From NCBI GenBank assembly GCA_027257055.1, contig JAPVLO010000039.1, positions 3,564,501 through 3,628,500 on the forward strand: a stretch of 64,000 nucleotides of DNA, read 5' to 3'. Below the pieces are notes generated by a model that did not search any database, was not told the origin of the DNA, and worked only from the letters and a program-made list of their open reading frames with translations. Positions 1 to 10,984 of this stretch are shown here, one piece after another. The translations under genes and the position numbers were made by a program. Numbering within the stretch: position 1 is the stretch's first letter; every line of letters starts with the position of its first letter. Source of the stretch: Cephalopachus bancanus (Eukaryota; Chordata; Mammalia; Primates; Tarsiidae).

Positions 1-462
1 GCAAAATGGGGTTGAAACACTGAGCAATGATCCAATACCTTTTTGGTGTCAGGAACTATATGAGGTGTTTTTCTCACTACCTTGAAAGTCCCAACAACCA
101 AACAAGGTTGGTATTATTTAGTTTTTCTATCTTCTGAAAATGGAGACCAGCCATGAGGTAACTCACTCTGGATTGCACAACAGTTGAGCTTACATCTATA
201 ACTAGAAGTGAATCCTAACACTAAGCACTTTTCCTTCCTTCCTGGTGATTTTATTTTCATCAAGGTGGTTGGTCAGTCTACATCATTCAGGTCACATATT
301 TCACTCTTCCTCTTTTTAAGAAGAGGGTGGGTTATTCACAGCAAGCATAGCTACAGAAGCAGCACAGTTGTTGTTCTCAAAGTGAGGCTTCTAGCCTAGC
401 AGCATTAGCTGCTGTTAAAAATGCACACTTTCACAGCCATCATGGAAGACAGCATAAAGGTT
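1..462. other. Unassigned non-coding DNA
   Basis: No gene or interspersed repeat is recognised here. The longest open frame (208-399) is short, has no recognisable domain and no splice or promoter context. It could hold a decayed old repeat that a profile search would find. Confidence 0.5.
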
Positions 463-503
463 CCTCAAGAAAATTAAAAATAGAACTTTCATATGATCTG
501 AGA
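463..503 (+). mobile_element. Short L1 ORF2 fragment
   Basis: The text GGTTCCTCAAGAAAATTAAA followed by AATAGAACTTTCATATGATC closely follows a conserved stretch of mammalian L1 ORF2 (sense orientation). Only about 40 bases are recognisable, with no tail or target duplication, so it is an old truncated scrap. Confidence 0.4.
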
Positions 504-507
504 TCCC

Positions 508-571
508 TGGTTAAAATGCAGTACTTCAGACCTCGTCCCAGATACTGACGCAGAATCCACATTTTAGCAAG
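508..571. mobile_element. MER5-like hAT fragment
   Basis: TAAAATGCAGTACTTCAGAC, then CCCAGATACTGACGCAGAATC, resembles the middle of the non-autonomous hAT-Charlie element MER5 (CCCAGACCTACTGAATCAGAA-type core). No terminal inverted repeats remain. The assignment rests on this short core only. Confidence 0.35.
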
Positions 572-780
572 TGGTATAGATTGAATGTGTGTGTCCCCCT
601 GAAATTCATATGTCATAGCTCTATCAATGTGGCAATATTTCTGATGTGGCCTCTAAGAAAGCAACTAAGGTTAAATGAGGTCATGAGAGCGGGACCCTAC
701 TCTGATAAAATTAGTGTCCTTTTAAGTAGACACACCAGAGAGTTCATTCTCTCTCTTCTCTCTCTCTGCACCCCCCCAGC
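572..780 (+). mobile_element. MLT1-type (ERVL-MaLR) LTR, 5' half
   Basis: The block starts TGGTATAGATTGAATG and runs through the CCCCCTGAAATTCATATG, AGGTTAAATGAGGTCATGAG and AGACACCAGAGAG landmarks typical of MLT1 LTRs in plus orientation. It stops at the pyrimidine-rich centre. The missing 3' half reappears at 1476-1722, so this is probably one LTR split by later sequence. The short open frame at 581-856 is a chance reading of it. Confidence 0.7.
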
Positions 781-1475
781 TCCCTCTCCCCCTTCCCTGT
801 CCCTATCAAAAGAGATAGAGTTAATCTTGCCAGAAAAAGATGAAACTATTAACTAGAATAAAATATTTCAACAAATGTGACTGTCTCATGCCTGTTGTCC
901 TCAAGGACCAATAGAAGGAATACAACAGATAAAAGAAGCTTTCTCTGCCTTCTAGATGCTCAGGATCTCCATGGTTTTGATCTTTAAAGTTTGAGAAGGA
1001 TCTCCACATTTCACTCTGCTATGATCATCTCATGGGTCCCATTAATGAACATATGGCAAGACAATTCATCCTGGGTTTAAACACCTTCAATCCACTGGGA
1101 TATTTATGTAGGAAATCAGGCTGGGCTGAATGAGACATTATACTTGCTTTTAAAGAGTGGTGTGCATCTAAGAAGTGAAATGTGTCAACAGGAATATCAT
1201 CTAGGATCAACCACTCATAAGGGAGAGAAAGACAAAAAAGTTCTAAAAATAGAGAGAGAGAGGAGGAAGAAAAAAAATCCCTTCCAGCATTAGGAAGAAA
1301 ATATTTATGGGGAAGCAATATATAACATAAGAAAGGAATAAAACAAAGGAAAGGCATGTGACAAAAAAAAGGAATGAACTATTTTCAATAGTATGTTTAC
1401 AACTACTAGTCCAAAGAGATGCATCATGCTTAGGATTTGTGGGAAAGTTCATGATCAAATAAATAAATTCAGAAA
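781..1475. other. Sequence separating two halves of one MLT1 LTR
   Basis: About 700 bases lie between complementary halves of an MLT1 LTR. No SINE, LINE or LTR family was recognised in it and no clear target duplication marks its ends. It contains a purine-rich run near 1250-1280. It may be an old unrecognised insertion or a rearranged segment. Confidence 0.4.
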
Positions 1476-1722
1476 CAGATGTGTGCTGGCTCTCCCCCCC
1501 TCTCTCCTCCTTTCTGGAAGCACAATTGCGAAAAAGTCCATGGGAGGGCACAGCGAGAAAGCAGCTGTCTACAAGCCAGGAAGACAACCCTCGCCCTCAT
1601 CAGAACCTGACCATGCTGGCACCCTGATCTTGAATAACTGTGAGAAAATACAATTCCTGTGGCTAACGCCACCCAATCTGTGGTATTTAGCTATGGCAGC
1701 CCAAATTGACCAAGATGAGATG
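1476..1722 (+). mobile_element. MLT1-type LTR, 3' half
   Basis: Landmarks in order are GGCACAGCGAGAAAGCAGC, CTACAAGCCAGGAAGA, CAGAACCTGACCATGCTGGC, ACCCTGATCTTG, AACTGTGAGAAAATA and CACCCAATCTGTGGTATT. These are the second half of an MLT1 LTR in the same orientation and order as 572-780. The overlapping open frames (1393-1743 plus, 1243-1587 minus) are artefacts. Confidence 0.75.
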
Positions 1723-2764
1723 ACCTCTACAACACAGTCCTAGGATTTGGGGTCATGTTCACGTGAGGGATCTTCTTTCTTTTCTCACCCACTCTCCTAA
1801 TGTAATGGCTGAGGTCTCTGACTGACTTTGAACATTGAGTCAGCAAAATGCCACTGACTTTTATTAAGACCTCGCCCGGAATCCATCTGCTAAGAAACAT
1901 AAAGAGAAACTGGAGATTAACTCAGTAGGGGAGTGATGACAGTCTTGGATTATTTTTAAACCTAAAAATGCCATCAAGAAACGAGGTGAGATAAAGCCAT
2001 TCCCATCTGCTTTAGGCTGTTCTGACCAGGTGAGATACTCACTTCCTTTCTCCTCCTCCAGTGAAAATACGTTGGGTTTGCAGGGAAGAGTCCATATCCG
2101 TTTTTGATTTACCCACGCAGAAGTGGCAGGTGTTAATCAACGAACTAACAAAATCAATAAACCAAAGGCAGATTTTTGTTTTTCATCTGCCACTGAGGAC
2201 CCAGGCAAGTGACAGAAAAAAAGCCATCTCGCAGAATCAGGGCTCTTGCCATTTCCCTAAGATTATTCAATTTATTCTTGTCAGGATTAATTTACTAAAC
2301 CCATTCTGGATTTTTTATTTAGATGATATTGTTGGTTTGTCATCTGCCGCAGATCTACGCAGGAGGCGCCCCAGGGGACTGTGCTTGCCTCTGAACAATG
2401 TTGGACTCAAATTGGAAAAATGTCACTTTGGCGGGAACAAATTATTGTTCAGATCTCTCTGCCTAGAGCTGGTATCTCTGAATGGGTTCCGACCTGACCT
2501 TTTCTGAACCAGAGTCGTCAAGTAAGTACTTCAGCCCCACTCAAAGACTTCGCTTAGAAAACAGCTCAACTACTTAAGTGTTAAGTATGAATTTGAAGCC
2601 GTGTACTCATCACCAAGCAATCAATTTCCCTACAGAAGCCAGCCCTTCTACTTCCTGTCGCTGGAAAACCTCAAACCGTGGCTTAGGAACTGGCAAGAGA
2701 TGGGATTTTGCACAGATCATGGGGTCACCCTGCTTGGGCTCATACTACTGGATTCTACCACACC
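1723..2764. other. Repeat-poor block, possible conserved non-coding DNA
   Basis: No transposon was recognised in about 1 kb. Composition is balanced and the text holds homeobox/FOX-like AT motifs (for example AATCAATAAACC near 2153) and an inverted repeat GGCAGAT...ATCTGCC (2167-2173 with 2185-2191, 11-base loop). A candidate exon inside it is listed separately. Conservation cannot be judged without an alignment. Confidence 0.3.
2062..2521 (+). other. Weak candidate exon with 148-codon open frame
   Basis: A pyrimidine tract CCTTTCTCCTCCTCCAG ends at 2061 and a GTAAGT donor-like site begins at 2522. The frame in phase 2061 is open from 2034 (just after TGA at 2031) to the TGA at 2505-2507. 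It is the longest open frame in the window not explained by a repeat. The predicted protein shows no recognised domain, no ATG near its start, and the stop lies before the donor. It could be a non-coding-RNA exon or chance. What is seen is only the splice-like borders and the open frame. Confidence 0.15.
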
Positions 2765-2875
2765 AGCTGTGGCACCTGGCACACGGAGCCCGGCTTTGCC
2801 TAGCCTCGGTTTCCCCATCTGTAAAGTAAGAGTGATAATAATAATGGCAGCTGTCTCACTTGTTGTTGGGCATAT
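2765..2875 (+). mobile_element. MIR fragment
   Basis: CCTCGGTTTCCCCATCTGTA followed by AAGTAAGAGTGATAATAATAA matches the MIR core/3' landmark (CCTCAGTTTCCTCATCTGTAAAATGGGGATAATAAT). Confidence 0.6.
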
Positions 2876-3337
2876 CTGATCTCTGTAGTGGTCTTGGCAT
2901 ACAGCATGTCACCAACAGCTGCGAGCAGTCATTGATGACATCCTCTAAAAGTCTTTGTGAAACCTGGCTCTGGGAGAAGTCTTGAGAACTTAAAAACATT
3001 TCTATTTTTAAAGTTTTCTCTTCCAAGGCCTCTGAGTTCTTCCGGCTTTTAGACATCAAAGCAATCGCTTGTCTGTTCTTTTCAGAAGTGGTTCTCTCTC
3101 CTGAGAGAGAGATTTCTTTTCCTCTGCACTTTGTGTGTTGGTTGTTTTTGATGATTTTTGTAGGTCAGGGTCATTTGCACTCACAATGCAGGGACACCAT
3201 CATCCTGGAGCCTGTATTAGCATCATCCCAGCTCTGAAGTATCAAACAGTTAGAGATCCCTGTGAACAGGTGGAGAGAAGTGTCTGCCAATAGGACCCTG
3301 GAGATCTCAGAGGACTTAGGAGGGGCTGGTATCAGAC
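2876..3337. other. Unassigned non-coding DNA
   Basis: No feature recognised apart from a small perfect inverted repeat, TCTCTCTC-CT-GAGAGAGA, at 3093-3110. Confidence 0.45.
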
Positions 3338-3748
3338 TGAACCGTAGCCCCCAAAAGGTGCTCATGCCATAAGCCCTAGTACCTGCGAAGATGACCTTGT
3401 TTGGAAATAGGTTCCTTGTGGATATAGCTAAGAATCTTCAGATGAGAAAATCCAGTATTACCTGGGTGTGTTCTAAATCCAATGAAAAGCATACTTGTAA
3501 GAGACAGAAGGGAAGGCCATGCAAGACAGACAGTGATCAGTGTGATGCAGCTATGAACCAAGGAATACTCAGATATCAGAAGCTGGAGGAGGCAAGGAAG
3601 GGTTTTTCCCAGAGCCATTGCTATAATGCAGCCCTGCTGACACCCCAATTTTGGACTTCTGGCCTTCAGAACTGTGAGAGAATATATTTCTGCTATTTCA
3701 AATCACCCAGTGTGTGATAATTTGTTGCAGCAACCACAGAAAACAAAT
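3338..3748 (+). mobile_element. MaLR-type LTR (MLT1-like)
   Basis: Plus-strand landmarks: GACCTTGTTTGGAAATAGG, TCTAAATCCAATGA, GGCCATGCAAGACAGACAG, AGCTGGAGGAGGCAAGGAAG, CCCTGCTGACACC, GGACTTCTGGCCTTCAGAAC, TGTGAGAGAATA and CACCCAGTGTGTGATAATTT. This is the standard order of an MLT1-like LTR over about 400 bases, so it is nearly complete but old. The open frame 3391-3717 lies inside it and is not a gene. Confidence 0.7.
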
Positions 3749-4589
3749 ACAGAGCTCAAGGAGCTTCCTGTGCTGATCTTTCTTGTTTGACACTTGTCTC
3801 CTTTTCACTGAAAAACAATAGGTGTGGGCCCAAGACCACCTCCAGGTAGTTTAAGCTCTAGAGGAGAAGAAAGATCCCTTTAGAAAAGATACCAGGGCAA
3901 TCCTGGGCTGCTGTGCTCGTGGGCCCAGGTTTTTTTCACAAGGCAGCCCCTGGAACCTCGAAATTGATGACTCCAGTCATCCATTCTGGAAGAGCTATGG
4001 AAAGAAAAGACCAGGGTGCTTATATCTGACACGAGAGTTAAGTAAGGGTCATCTATCCTGGGCGCAGCTTTGTTCTCCCAGACTTAAATGCTCACAAAGT
4101 CCCAGGGAGCTTTTCATAGACAATACCTGAGCGTTCAAGGCATCTCTCGGGAGCGTGGGGAGACACAGCCAAAGGTCCATCTGACAAGCCCAAATCGGCT
4201 TATGATCAACTACCTTACTTCTGGGGAAGAAAGCCAAGCTCTTCCTTCTTAGATGAAAAATAAATGCTACAGCAAGACAGTTTGTAACATTAAGAAAAGC
4301 TACATTTCAACATCACCCTCCAAGAAGAATTCAAAGTGCATTTACTTAAATCCACACTCAACGTTACAAATGGTTTCCTTTGCAAAAACAATCTTTCTGA
4401 GAGTTTGAACACTTACATTTCTATTGTTCTGAAAATAACAATTACTTCCAATTTAAAGCAAGTCACTGGATGAGTTCAGATGCTAGAATTTAGAACGTAT
4501 TGGCAATTTTCTGCAACCTGAGTTTTACATTTTTTGCACCTTCACAAACATTCAGACTTTAAGAGGAAACATAAGCTACAGGGACCCTT
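3749..4589. other. Unassigned non-coding DNA
   Basis: No gene or repeat recognised over about 840 bases. Confidence 0.45.
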
Positions 4590-4720
4590 TGGCCCAGTGC
4601 TTCTATTTTGCAGATGAGAAAACTGACTCTTAAAGAGTATAGAGGGTTGACTTCACATCAGTCTGATAGTTAATGGTATAAGGGGATTGAAATTCATCTG
4701 GTCTAACTGCCATGTATTTT
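4590..4720 (-). mobile_element. MIR-like fragment (antisense)
   Basis: CTATTTTGCAGATGAGAAAA then CTGACTCTTAAAGAGTATAG matches the antisense MIR landmark (ATTTTACAGATGAGGAAACTGAGGCACAGAG). The remainder is too diverged to assign. Confidence 0.45.
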
Positions 4721-6084
4721 ATACTTTTCCCTATAGTATATGTTGTGCTTGAACTTGAATACTTAAATCAAGGTTCTAAAGTTAATTTCCTTTTTAAGGA
4801 AAACGACTGTGCCTCTGTTTTCAAAAAATTGAGTAACTATGTTGTATTGTAACCACAGTTGGCACAGATTTGAAGTCATGCTTGCCTTTCAGACAAATTC
4901 TTCAAAGTCTACGTTCACTTAACTTAAAAAAAGTTCCAAATAATGTAACTTGAATACATGAAGAATAGTATAAAAATGTTTGCACTAGTATATTTTATCC
5001 ATTTGATAACGTTTCCATTCACTCATCTGCTCAGCACCCGCAATATCACAGATGACCAGCAGATGGAAGCAAATAACTTTGCAAAAAATATCACGCGTAC
5101 CAAGAAGTATGCAAGATCTGATTCTTTGGGTCTGCCAGCTTCTCAAACCGTCACAATGCTTCTGCCCCCTCAAAATGCAAGTCTCCAATGGCTGTATGTT
5201 TTAATTACTCAGCCCTGATTACTCACCGGGAATGTGATCATTTGAGGAAGGATTTTATTAGTATGTGTTTAAGAAAGTGTGGTAATGGGAGAGATCTCTC
5301 TCTTAAGGCACAGGATATTCTGAAACACTGAGGGTTTTTTCATCTAAATATTGAAGACAGCTGAGAATGTGAGAGCAAATTTCACCAAAATCACACACCA
5401 CAGACAACTCATGTAACTAAAGTCTCAACGCACATCAGTTCAATCAAAAGAGTAAAGCATACCCTGGTTGAGTAGGTCAGAATGCAAAGCTGCTCACTTC
5501 ACAAACATTTGGGGGAATTTTAAGGGGACTTTGGAGAGATTTTCTTGGAGAGGAAATATTTTCTGAGGCAGGAAAAAGACGTAAAGCCGGAAAGTCTACA
5601 AAACAATCCCCCAAGCAAGCTTTTATTCAAATAAAGACAGCAGGGCATTCATCTTGACTTCTTTCTTTGAGGATGACACCCCTACCTCTTGTGAATTATG
5701 TTCTCTTTGTCCCACTTTTTTTTTTGTAGTTTGATTATCAGAGGACAAGAAGATTTTGTATCTCAAAATCTAGCCACTCGGACAAGTGGAGCTGGGTAAG
5801 AGCCGGGGGTGGGCGTGGTGGTGGTGGTGGTGTAATCGCCGACTCAGCACAATTAGATGTGATCCAGGGAGGCAGCCCCAGCCCCCTTTCTCAGGCAGGG
5901 ACCTCATGTCGCCAGGTGAGCTCAAACCTCAAACCTGGGTCTGTTTGCAAATAAGAGCTATGCATTGGTATCACAGTGGGAGTTTAATGAGAGTGCTTTT
6001 AATTAACTGTAAAAGTAATTACCCATATTAGATGTAAATCGCACTTGTTTTTACATGAGGTGAATAATTTTAGCTCGGCTTTTA
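4721..6084. other. Unassigned DNA with (GTG)n and AT-rich homeobox-like block
   Basis: No transposon recognised. A short (GTG)n tract lies at 5815-5832. The final 150 bases (5930-6084) are repeat-free with TTAATTAACTG and AAGTAATTACCC motifs, of the kind common in conserved developmental enhancers. That function is inference only. Confidence 0.3.
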
Positions 6085-6410
6085 AGAAGAATACTTCTTT
6101 TTTTTTTTTTTTTTTTTGAGTCGGAGTCTCACTCTGTCACCCAGAATGGAGTGCAGTGGCCGCTCCCGGCCACCGCAGCCTCGGCCTGCTGGGCTCCAGC
6201 GATCCTTCCACCTCAGCCTTCCAAGTAGCTGGAATTACAGGTGTGTGCTACCACGCCCGGCTGATTTTTTTGATTTATTGTAGAGATGAGGTCTCACCAA
6301 GTTGCCCAGGCGGGTCTCGAACCCGCTGGCTCAGGCAATCCACTCACCTCAGCCTCCCAAGGCGCGGGATTACAGGCTGAGCCACCGAGCCCGGGAGAAG
6401 AATACTTCTT
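6085..6410 (-). mobile_element. Young lemur-type Alu with perfect 15-bp target duplication
   Basis: The element (6100-6395, antisense, poly-T first) is a full dimeric Alu ending GAGCCACCGAGCCCGG. AGAAGAATACTTCTT flanks it at 6085-6099 and 6396-6410 without mismatch, which proves target-primed retrotransposition. CpG sites are largely intact. It retains CACCAAGTTGCC in the left arm, so it lacks the 4-5-nt gap found in other young copies here. The open frame 6156-6380 is Alu read-through. Confidence 0.95.
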
Positions 6411-7662
6411 GAGGTGCTGTTAGCTGCAAATGCTCAACAAGTTGGTGTGGTAAACAACAACAGCAAAAAGGCCAGTCCCAGAAGCCCAAGTTCCTCACAT
6501 GGCTTCAGTCTACTAAGCAGCTTCTTCTCTCAGGACATCAGTTCTCAGCATCTAGCTGCACCCCATGACAACATCCAATTTGTGTGAGGTTTTTGCCTTT
6601 CTTTTGGCTTTTAGCCTCCTGGATGGTCCCCAGCACATCCAGGGATAACCTCTTGTGAATAATTAAGAGATGCAGTCAAAGAAGTTATGGGAAGATGCTG
6701 CGAGAAGTCCTAAGGGATCAGTAATGTGTGCCTTGGGTGAGATTCAGTGGATATCGTCCAAAGAGTGAAATAGATTAGTGAGGAGAAAACAAGCTCAAAA
6801 GCAACAAGGCCAGGCCTGAGAGTCTCAGGGCAGAACTTGTGATGAGGACACATTTGTCTGCATCACCAGCACCGAGACCAAAAGGCCACGCTCCCTTGGA
6901 TGTATAAACAGCATGAGAAAATGACAGAGGTCCCTGCTGGAAGGCAGTGAAGGTGAAGGCCTTGGCTGGGGAACTGTGTGAAGAGGCTGTCCTCTGGGCC
7001 CTTGAAGTTCCTCTGACGGACGTCAACGAGAGTTTGTGGGGAGTGTCCTGAACCTCTGATTTAAACCTCTATGGAGCATTAATAGCTAGAATGCAGTTTG
7101 CAAATACAAGATGACTAATTATGTATACTCTGATAGGCACCTTCATTAACGGTTTTGAGGAGGCAATTATCAAATTGAGGTTTAGTGTACTCGTGTTAAG
7201 CAACTGAACTGAAGATCAGGAAAGCAGGAACAGTAAGGCAAGTGTACGCCCATCCAGTCCGACAGCAACTCAGTGGTTTATCAGGTCCCTTCTCCCAAGA
7301 ACCCAGGCCTTCCATTTGAACAGTATGGCCTTCATGGTTATCTTTTGCATGTGTATAACCTCCTTTGGGGTTTTTCTGGTTATCATGCTGCTGATGTTGC
7401 TTGTTTGGGGTCTCTGCCTTAAGATAACCCCGAGAGAGAGAGTTAGTGCACTGAAACAACTGGTTTGGTATGATGTCGAGAGGACCAATCTTGGCTCAAG
7501 GCCAACTGAAGGAGGAGCCAGAACTTGAACTTGTATCTCCCAGAAGAAGTTTGTCCATTCCTTTCTAGAGGGCCACAAGCATTTGCCCAGTGGCTCCTAT
7601 GCCTGATACATCCCTAAATATAGCTACTCTTCACACTGTCAACATAAAGGATTTGCATTAAG

Positions 7663-7664
<2 letters not shown>
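6411..7664. other. Unassigned non-coding DNA
   Basis: About 1.25 kb without a recognised repeat or gene. Small open frames on both strands (6775-7026 minus, 7270-7578 minus, 7316-7528 plus) overlap one another and carry no recognisable domain. Confidence 0.4.

Positions 7665-7716
<52 letters not shown>
7665..7716. repeat. (GT)26 microsatellite
   Basis: Uninterrupted GT dinucleotides for 52 bases. Long and pure, so probably length-variable. Confidence 0.98.
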
Positions 7717-7718
<2 letters not shown>

Positions 7719-7868
7719 TGGTTCTTAATTAGTAGATCAACCTCTTGAGGAGAGGCGGCAAAATGTACATTTGGAAATACTAAGATAATGAAAGTTGTCA
7801 CCATGATATTTGAGAGAAAAATTCCATGAGCGACATTCTAAGTGAGGGTCGAAATATATAATAAGCAA

Positions 7869-8060
7869 ACCAGTCTATTCTGTTTCAAATCCTGACTCTA
7901 CCTCTTGATAATTATGTGGCTTTCCAAAGCAACTTATCTTTTCCTCAGTTTCTACCTTTCAGAAAATGGTGTTAATAGTTCCAGTATCATCAAGAGGGTT
8001 ATGGTCTCAAGTGAGATAAAGTGTGTCATAGAGAACTGCCAGGCAGTTGGGGGTCAAAAT
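7869..8060 (+). mobile_element. MIR
   Basis: Plus-orientation MIR landmarks: TTTCAAATCCTGACTCTACC, TTATGTGGCTTTCCAAAGCA, ACTTATCTTTTCCTCAGTTT, AGAAAATGGTGTTAATAGTT and a GAGAACTGCCAGGC remnant. Confidence 0.7.
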
Positions 8061-8101
8061 GTTTGTAGTAAATGCAATTTCAAAATGCTATTATACGTTA
8101 C

Positions 8102-8475
8102 ATGACGGAATATTATAAAGCCATAAGGAAGAACAAACTTAGGTCCTTTGCAGCAACATGGATGCAGCTGGAAACCATCATACTAAGTGAACAACCACAG
8201 AGACAGTTAACTGAGTACCACACGTCCCCACTAATAAGCCGGCCTTGATTACTGACCACATGAGCACAAGGGTGGGGCTGGCAAAGACTGGACACTGCTA
8301 GGCGGGTGAGGGAGGGAGTGAGGGAGGAGGGAGGTGAGCACGTGGCATCACACTGGGTACCTGGTCCACTACCAGTGGGAAAGAGCCTGCTAGAAGCCCA
8401 AACTTCACCTGCATGCAACCTACTTATGTAGCAAATCCTCACTGGTACCCTACAACTCTAAAATAAAATAAAATG
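8102..8475 (+). mobile_element. L1 3' end (5'-truncated)
   Basis: GGAATATTATAAAGCCATAA, CAGCAACATGGATGCAGCTG and CATACTAAGTGAAC are the end of L1 ORF2 and the start of the 3' UTR, followed by a lineage-specific purine-rich (GGGAGGGAGTGAGGGAGG) 3' UTR and an AAAATAAAATAAAA tail near 8470. Only about 370 bases remain. The minus-strand open frame 8113-8442 is a shadow. Confidence 0.8.
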
Positions 8476-9299
8476 TGATTCTATGTATATCTTATAGATT
8501 ATTTGGTACATTATAATATTTTACCCTAATTATTATTCTTCTCAATAGAAAATATTTTAAAAAGTACCTTAAATCTTCCAGGTCATTGCTATTTTGGTCA
8601 ATTCAATAGACCCCTGGTGGTATCAGAAAAAGGACGAGTCTCCTGGGAATTGATGCTGATAGACGGTGTATCTCAACACCCACTAAACCACTCGTGTAAA
8701 GATCCTAACATTACAAGGACTCAACAAAACCACTTAATTGAATATTTCATTTTCTCCTAGGACTCAGATATTCCAGAAAGACATCCAATAGTCAGAGAAA
8801 GATTTATGCCAACTAAAGAAGGTGCGGCACAGCTGAAAGTCACCAGAGCTAGCACAAATGATTTGAAAATAAAAGAAAAATTAGCATTCTTATGCTTCCT
8901 GTTGTGTGTACAGGGATGAGCTGCTGGTTCCCAAGACCTGGTGACTGCTCAAACTGAGACAATGACACAGCTTGCTGGTTGCTGGGTGGTATCTCAGCTC
9001 TCCTTGGAAATCCGCAGTATGCAATTGGACTCTAGCCATCTTGTCAACCACAGTTTCATGGGAAGCAATCTTTTCTGTCCCTGCGACCTTGGTTTGGCAT
9101 TTTGCTTTCTGGTAGAAAATGGATAGTAGCCCTTTCCACAAGATTAAGTAACCAACTCTATTCCAGGAATGCAGACTTGATTGTCTACAGTCTTACGTAA
9201 TTGACAAGACAAAAATGGTAGCCGTCACCCCTCCTCTGCTCCAATAAAACCTGCATAGAATTAGAATAGATAAAGATGTCTCTTTTTTTCTCTCAACTA
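8476..9299. other. Unassigned non-coding DNA
   Basis: No repeat or gene recognised. Open frames 8890-9141 (minus) and 8941-9126 (plus) overlap and have no recognisable content. Confidence 0.4.
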
Positions 9300-9602
9300 T
9301 TTTTTTTTTAATTGGAATCTCACTCTGTTACCTAGACTGGAATGCAGTGAAACACTCACAGCTCACTGCAGCCTTGAACTCCTGGGTTCAAGTGATCTTC
9401 CCACCTCAGTTTCCTGAATATCTGGGACTACAGGCACATGCCACCACACTCAGATAATTTTTTAAGCAATTTTTTTTATAGAGACAAAAAATGGTCTTGC
9501 TATATTGCCCAGGCTGGTCTGAAACTCCTGACCTCAAGCAATCCTCTTGCCTTGGCCTCCCAACGTGCTAGGATTATAGACATGAGCCACCAGGTCCAGC
9601 TG
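9300..9602 (-). mobile_element. Old AluJ-type element
   Basis: Antisense full dimer (poly-T 9301-9309; CACTGCAGCCTTGAACTCCT; second T-rich linker near 9470; GCCTTGGCCTCCCAA). It has many mismatches and few CpGs. The GCAGCCTTGAACTCCTGGG wording is AluJ-like rather than the lemur-derived type, so it is an early primate insertion. Confidence 0.9.
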
Positions 9603-10133
9603 TTTCAACGTTCTATACTCTGGAACAAATATTCTTAATAAGGACAACACTAAGCGTAAAATATTTGGCACTGGATGACTAAAGAATATATAAACTAGGG
9701 CAATAAAACAGTTATTCAATCCGTGTGTGAATATCTTCATTCATCAAAGAACATATAGTAACCACCTTCTTGGTTTTTGCTGCCACTGGAATATTTCTAA
9801 GTTTGACAGCATGGAATTAAGTGTTGGTAGGCCAGGAACAAATGTTTATTTTTGTATTATAATAAGCATATGAATCTAAATGCATGGTCTTTGAACTTCC
9901 AATGGCTAATAGTGAATTTGAAAAATCATCAAAGAAGTAACTTAGAAACTGTTCATAAAACTTAGAAACTGTTTTCATAAAATAAAAATAAAGAGGAAAA
10001 AATGGATGTATATACATTCTCTCCTATGCCATGTGATTTATTAGTAACTCATTCTGTAAAACACTCATTTTAATTCTTATGTGAGAATAGGAAAAACTAT
10101 CTTAAAATAGTTTAGGATAATTACATTTCTCTG
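9603..10133. other. Unassigned DNA with a 20-bp tandem duplication
   Basis: Mostly unrecognised. ACTTAGAAACTGTTCATAAA at 9940-9959 is repeated at 9960-9981 with a 2-base insertion (TT), a two-unit tandem duplication. Confidence 0.6.
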
Positions 10134-10175
10134 CTTTTTTTTTTTTTTTTTTTTTGTCTCTCTCTCTCTCTCTCT
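10134..10175. repeat. poly-T followed by (TC)n
   Basis: A run of about 22 T is followed by TCTC repeats to 10175. No SINE body is attached, so it is a simple repeat rather than a retroposon tail as far as can be seen. Confidence 0.9.
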
Positions 10176-10824
10176 TTTTCCAAATACTGGCTTTACTTGC
10201 AGACCTGACATTTGGTTTTTACATGCAAAAAGAGAATTCAGATTATTCCCATTAAAGTTTTGATTACTTACTCTTTTGCACTGGCGGTCCTACACAATTC
10301 ATGGGGCACAGATGTTGTTTGGGGGAGAGTAGCAGAATTTTAGGCTACCGTTAAGGATGTCTTAGATGCTTCAATAACACATGTTGTCCTGGGAATTTGC
10401 TAGGAAGTTATATGTTGACTGTTATAGATCATGAAGGCTGATCTATTTAAACACAGAGACTTTGTCATTTTGACCATTCTGTCTTCAGTTTCCTAAACAT
10501 GGATTGTTTGTTTCAGTATTCCAGTACAACAAGGACCTCCAAGATGCTGAGACCTTAGAATGTCTCGTTCTGCTGCTAAAAACTCAGGCCGTTGTGTTCT
10601 TGAAGATATTTAGATACGTTTCAATATTCTTCTAGTGCCTGCTTCCGTGGTTAGTGGGATTTTCTGCTGTCATTCCATATAATTTGCTTCCCAATTCACA
10701 ACCAGTTATCTAGAGAGTGCTTCCATTTTAGACTTTTAAAATTAAATGTATTTTAAAGTTAAATGCTGGATTTTTTTTCTTGTTTATTTTATGAATTTCA
10801 GATTTGTGAGGGTCAGATGATCAG
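10176..10824. other. Unassigned non-coding DNA
   Basis: About 650 bases with no recognised repeat, gene or long open frame. Confidence 0.4.
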
Positions 10825-10975
10825 ATATAACAGAAATGCATATGTGAACTAATTCAACTGAGTCATTCCACAATGTGTACATATTTCAAAACATCATGTT
10901 ATATATGATAAATATAAAATTTTTATTTGTCAAATAAAACATACAAAATAAACCAAATATAAATCTGTCTTAAAT
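10825..10975 (+). mobile_element. L1M (L1MA-like) 3' terminus
   Basis: CATTCCACAATGTGTACATA, TTTCAAAACATCATGTTATA and TATGATAAATATAAAATTTT then TTATTTGTCAAATAAAA are the characteristic last 150 bases of L1MA-type elements, in plus orientation. Confidence 0.7.
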
Positions 10976-10984
10976 TTGATATAT

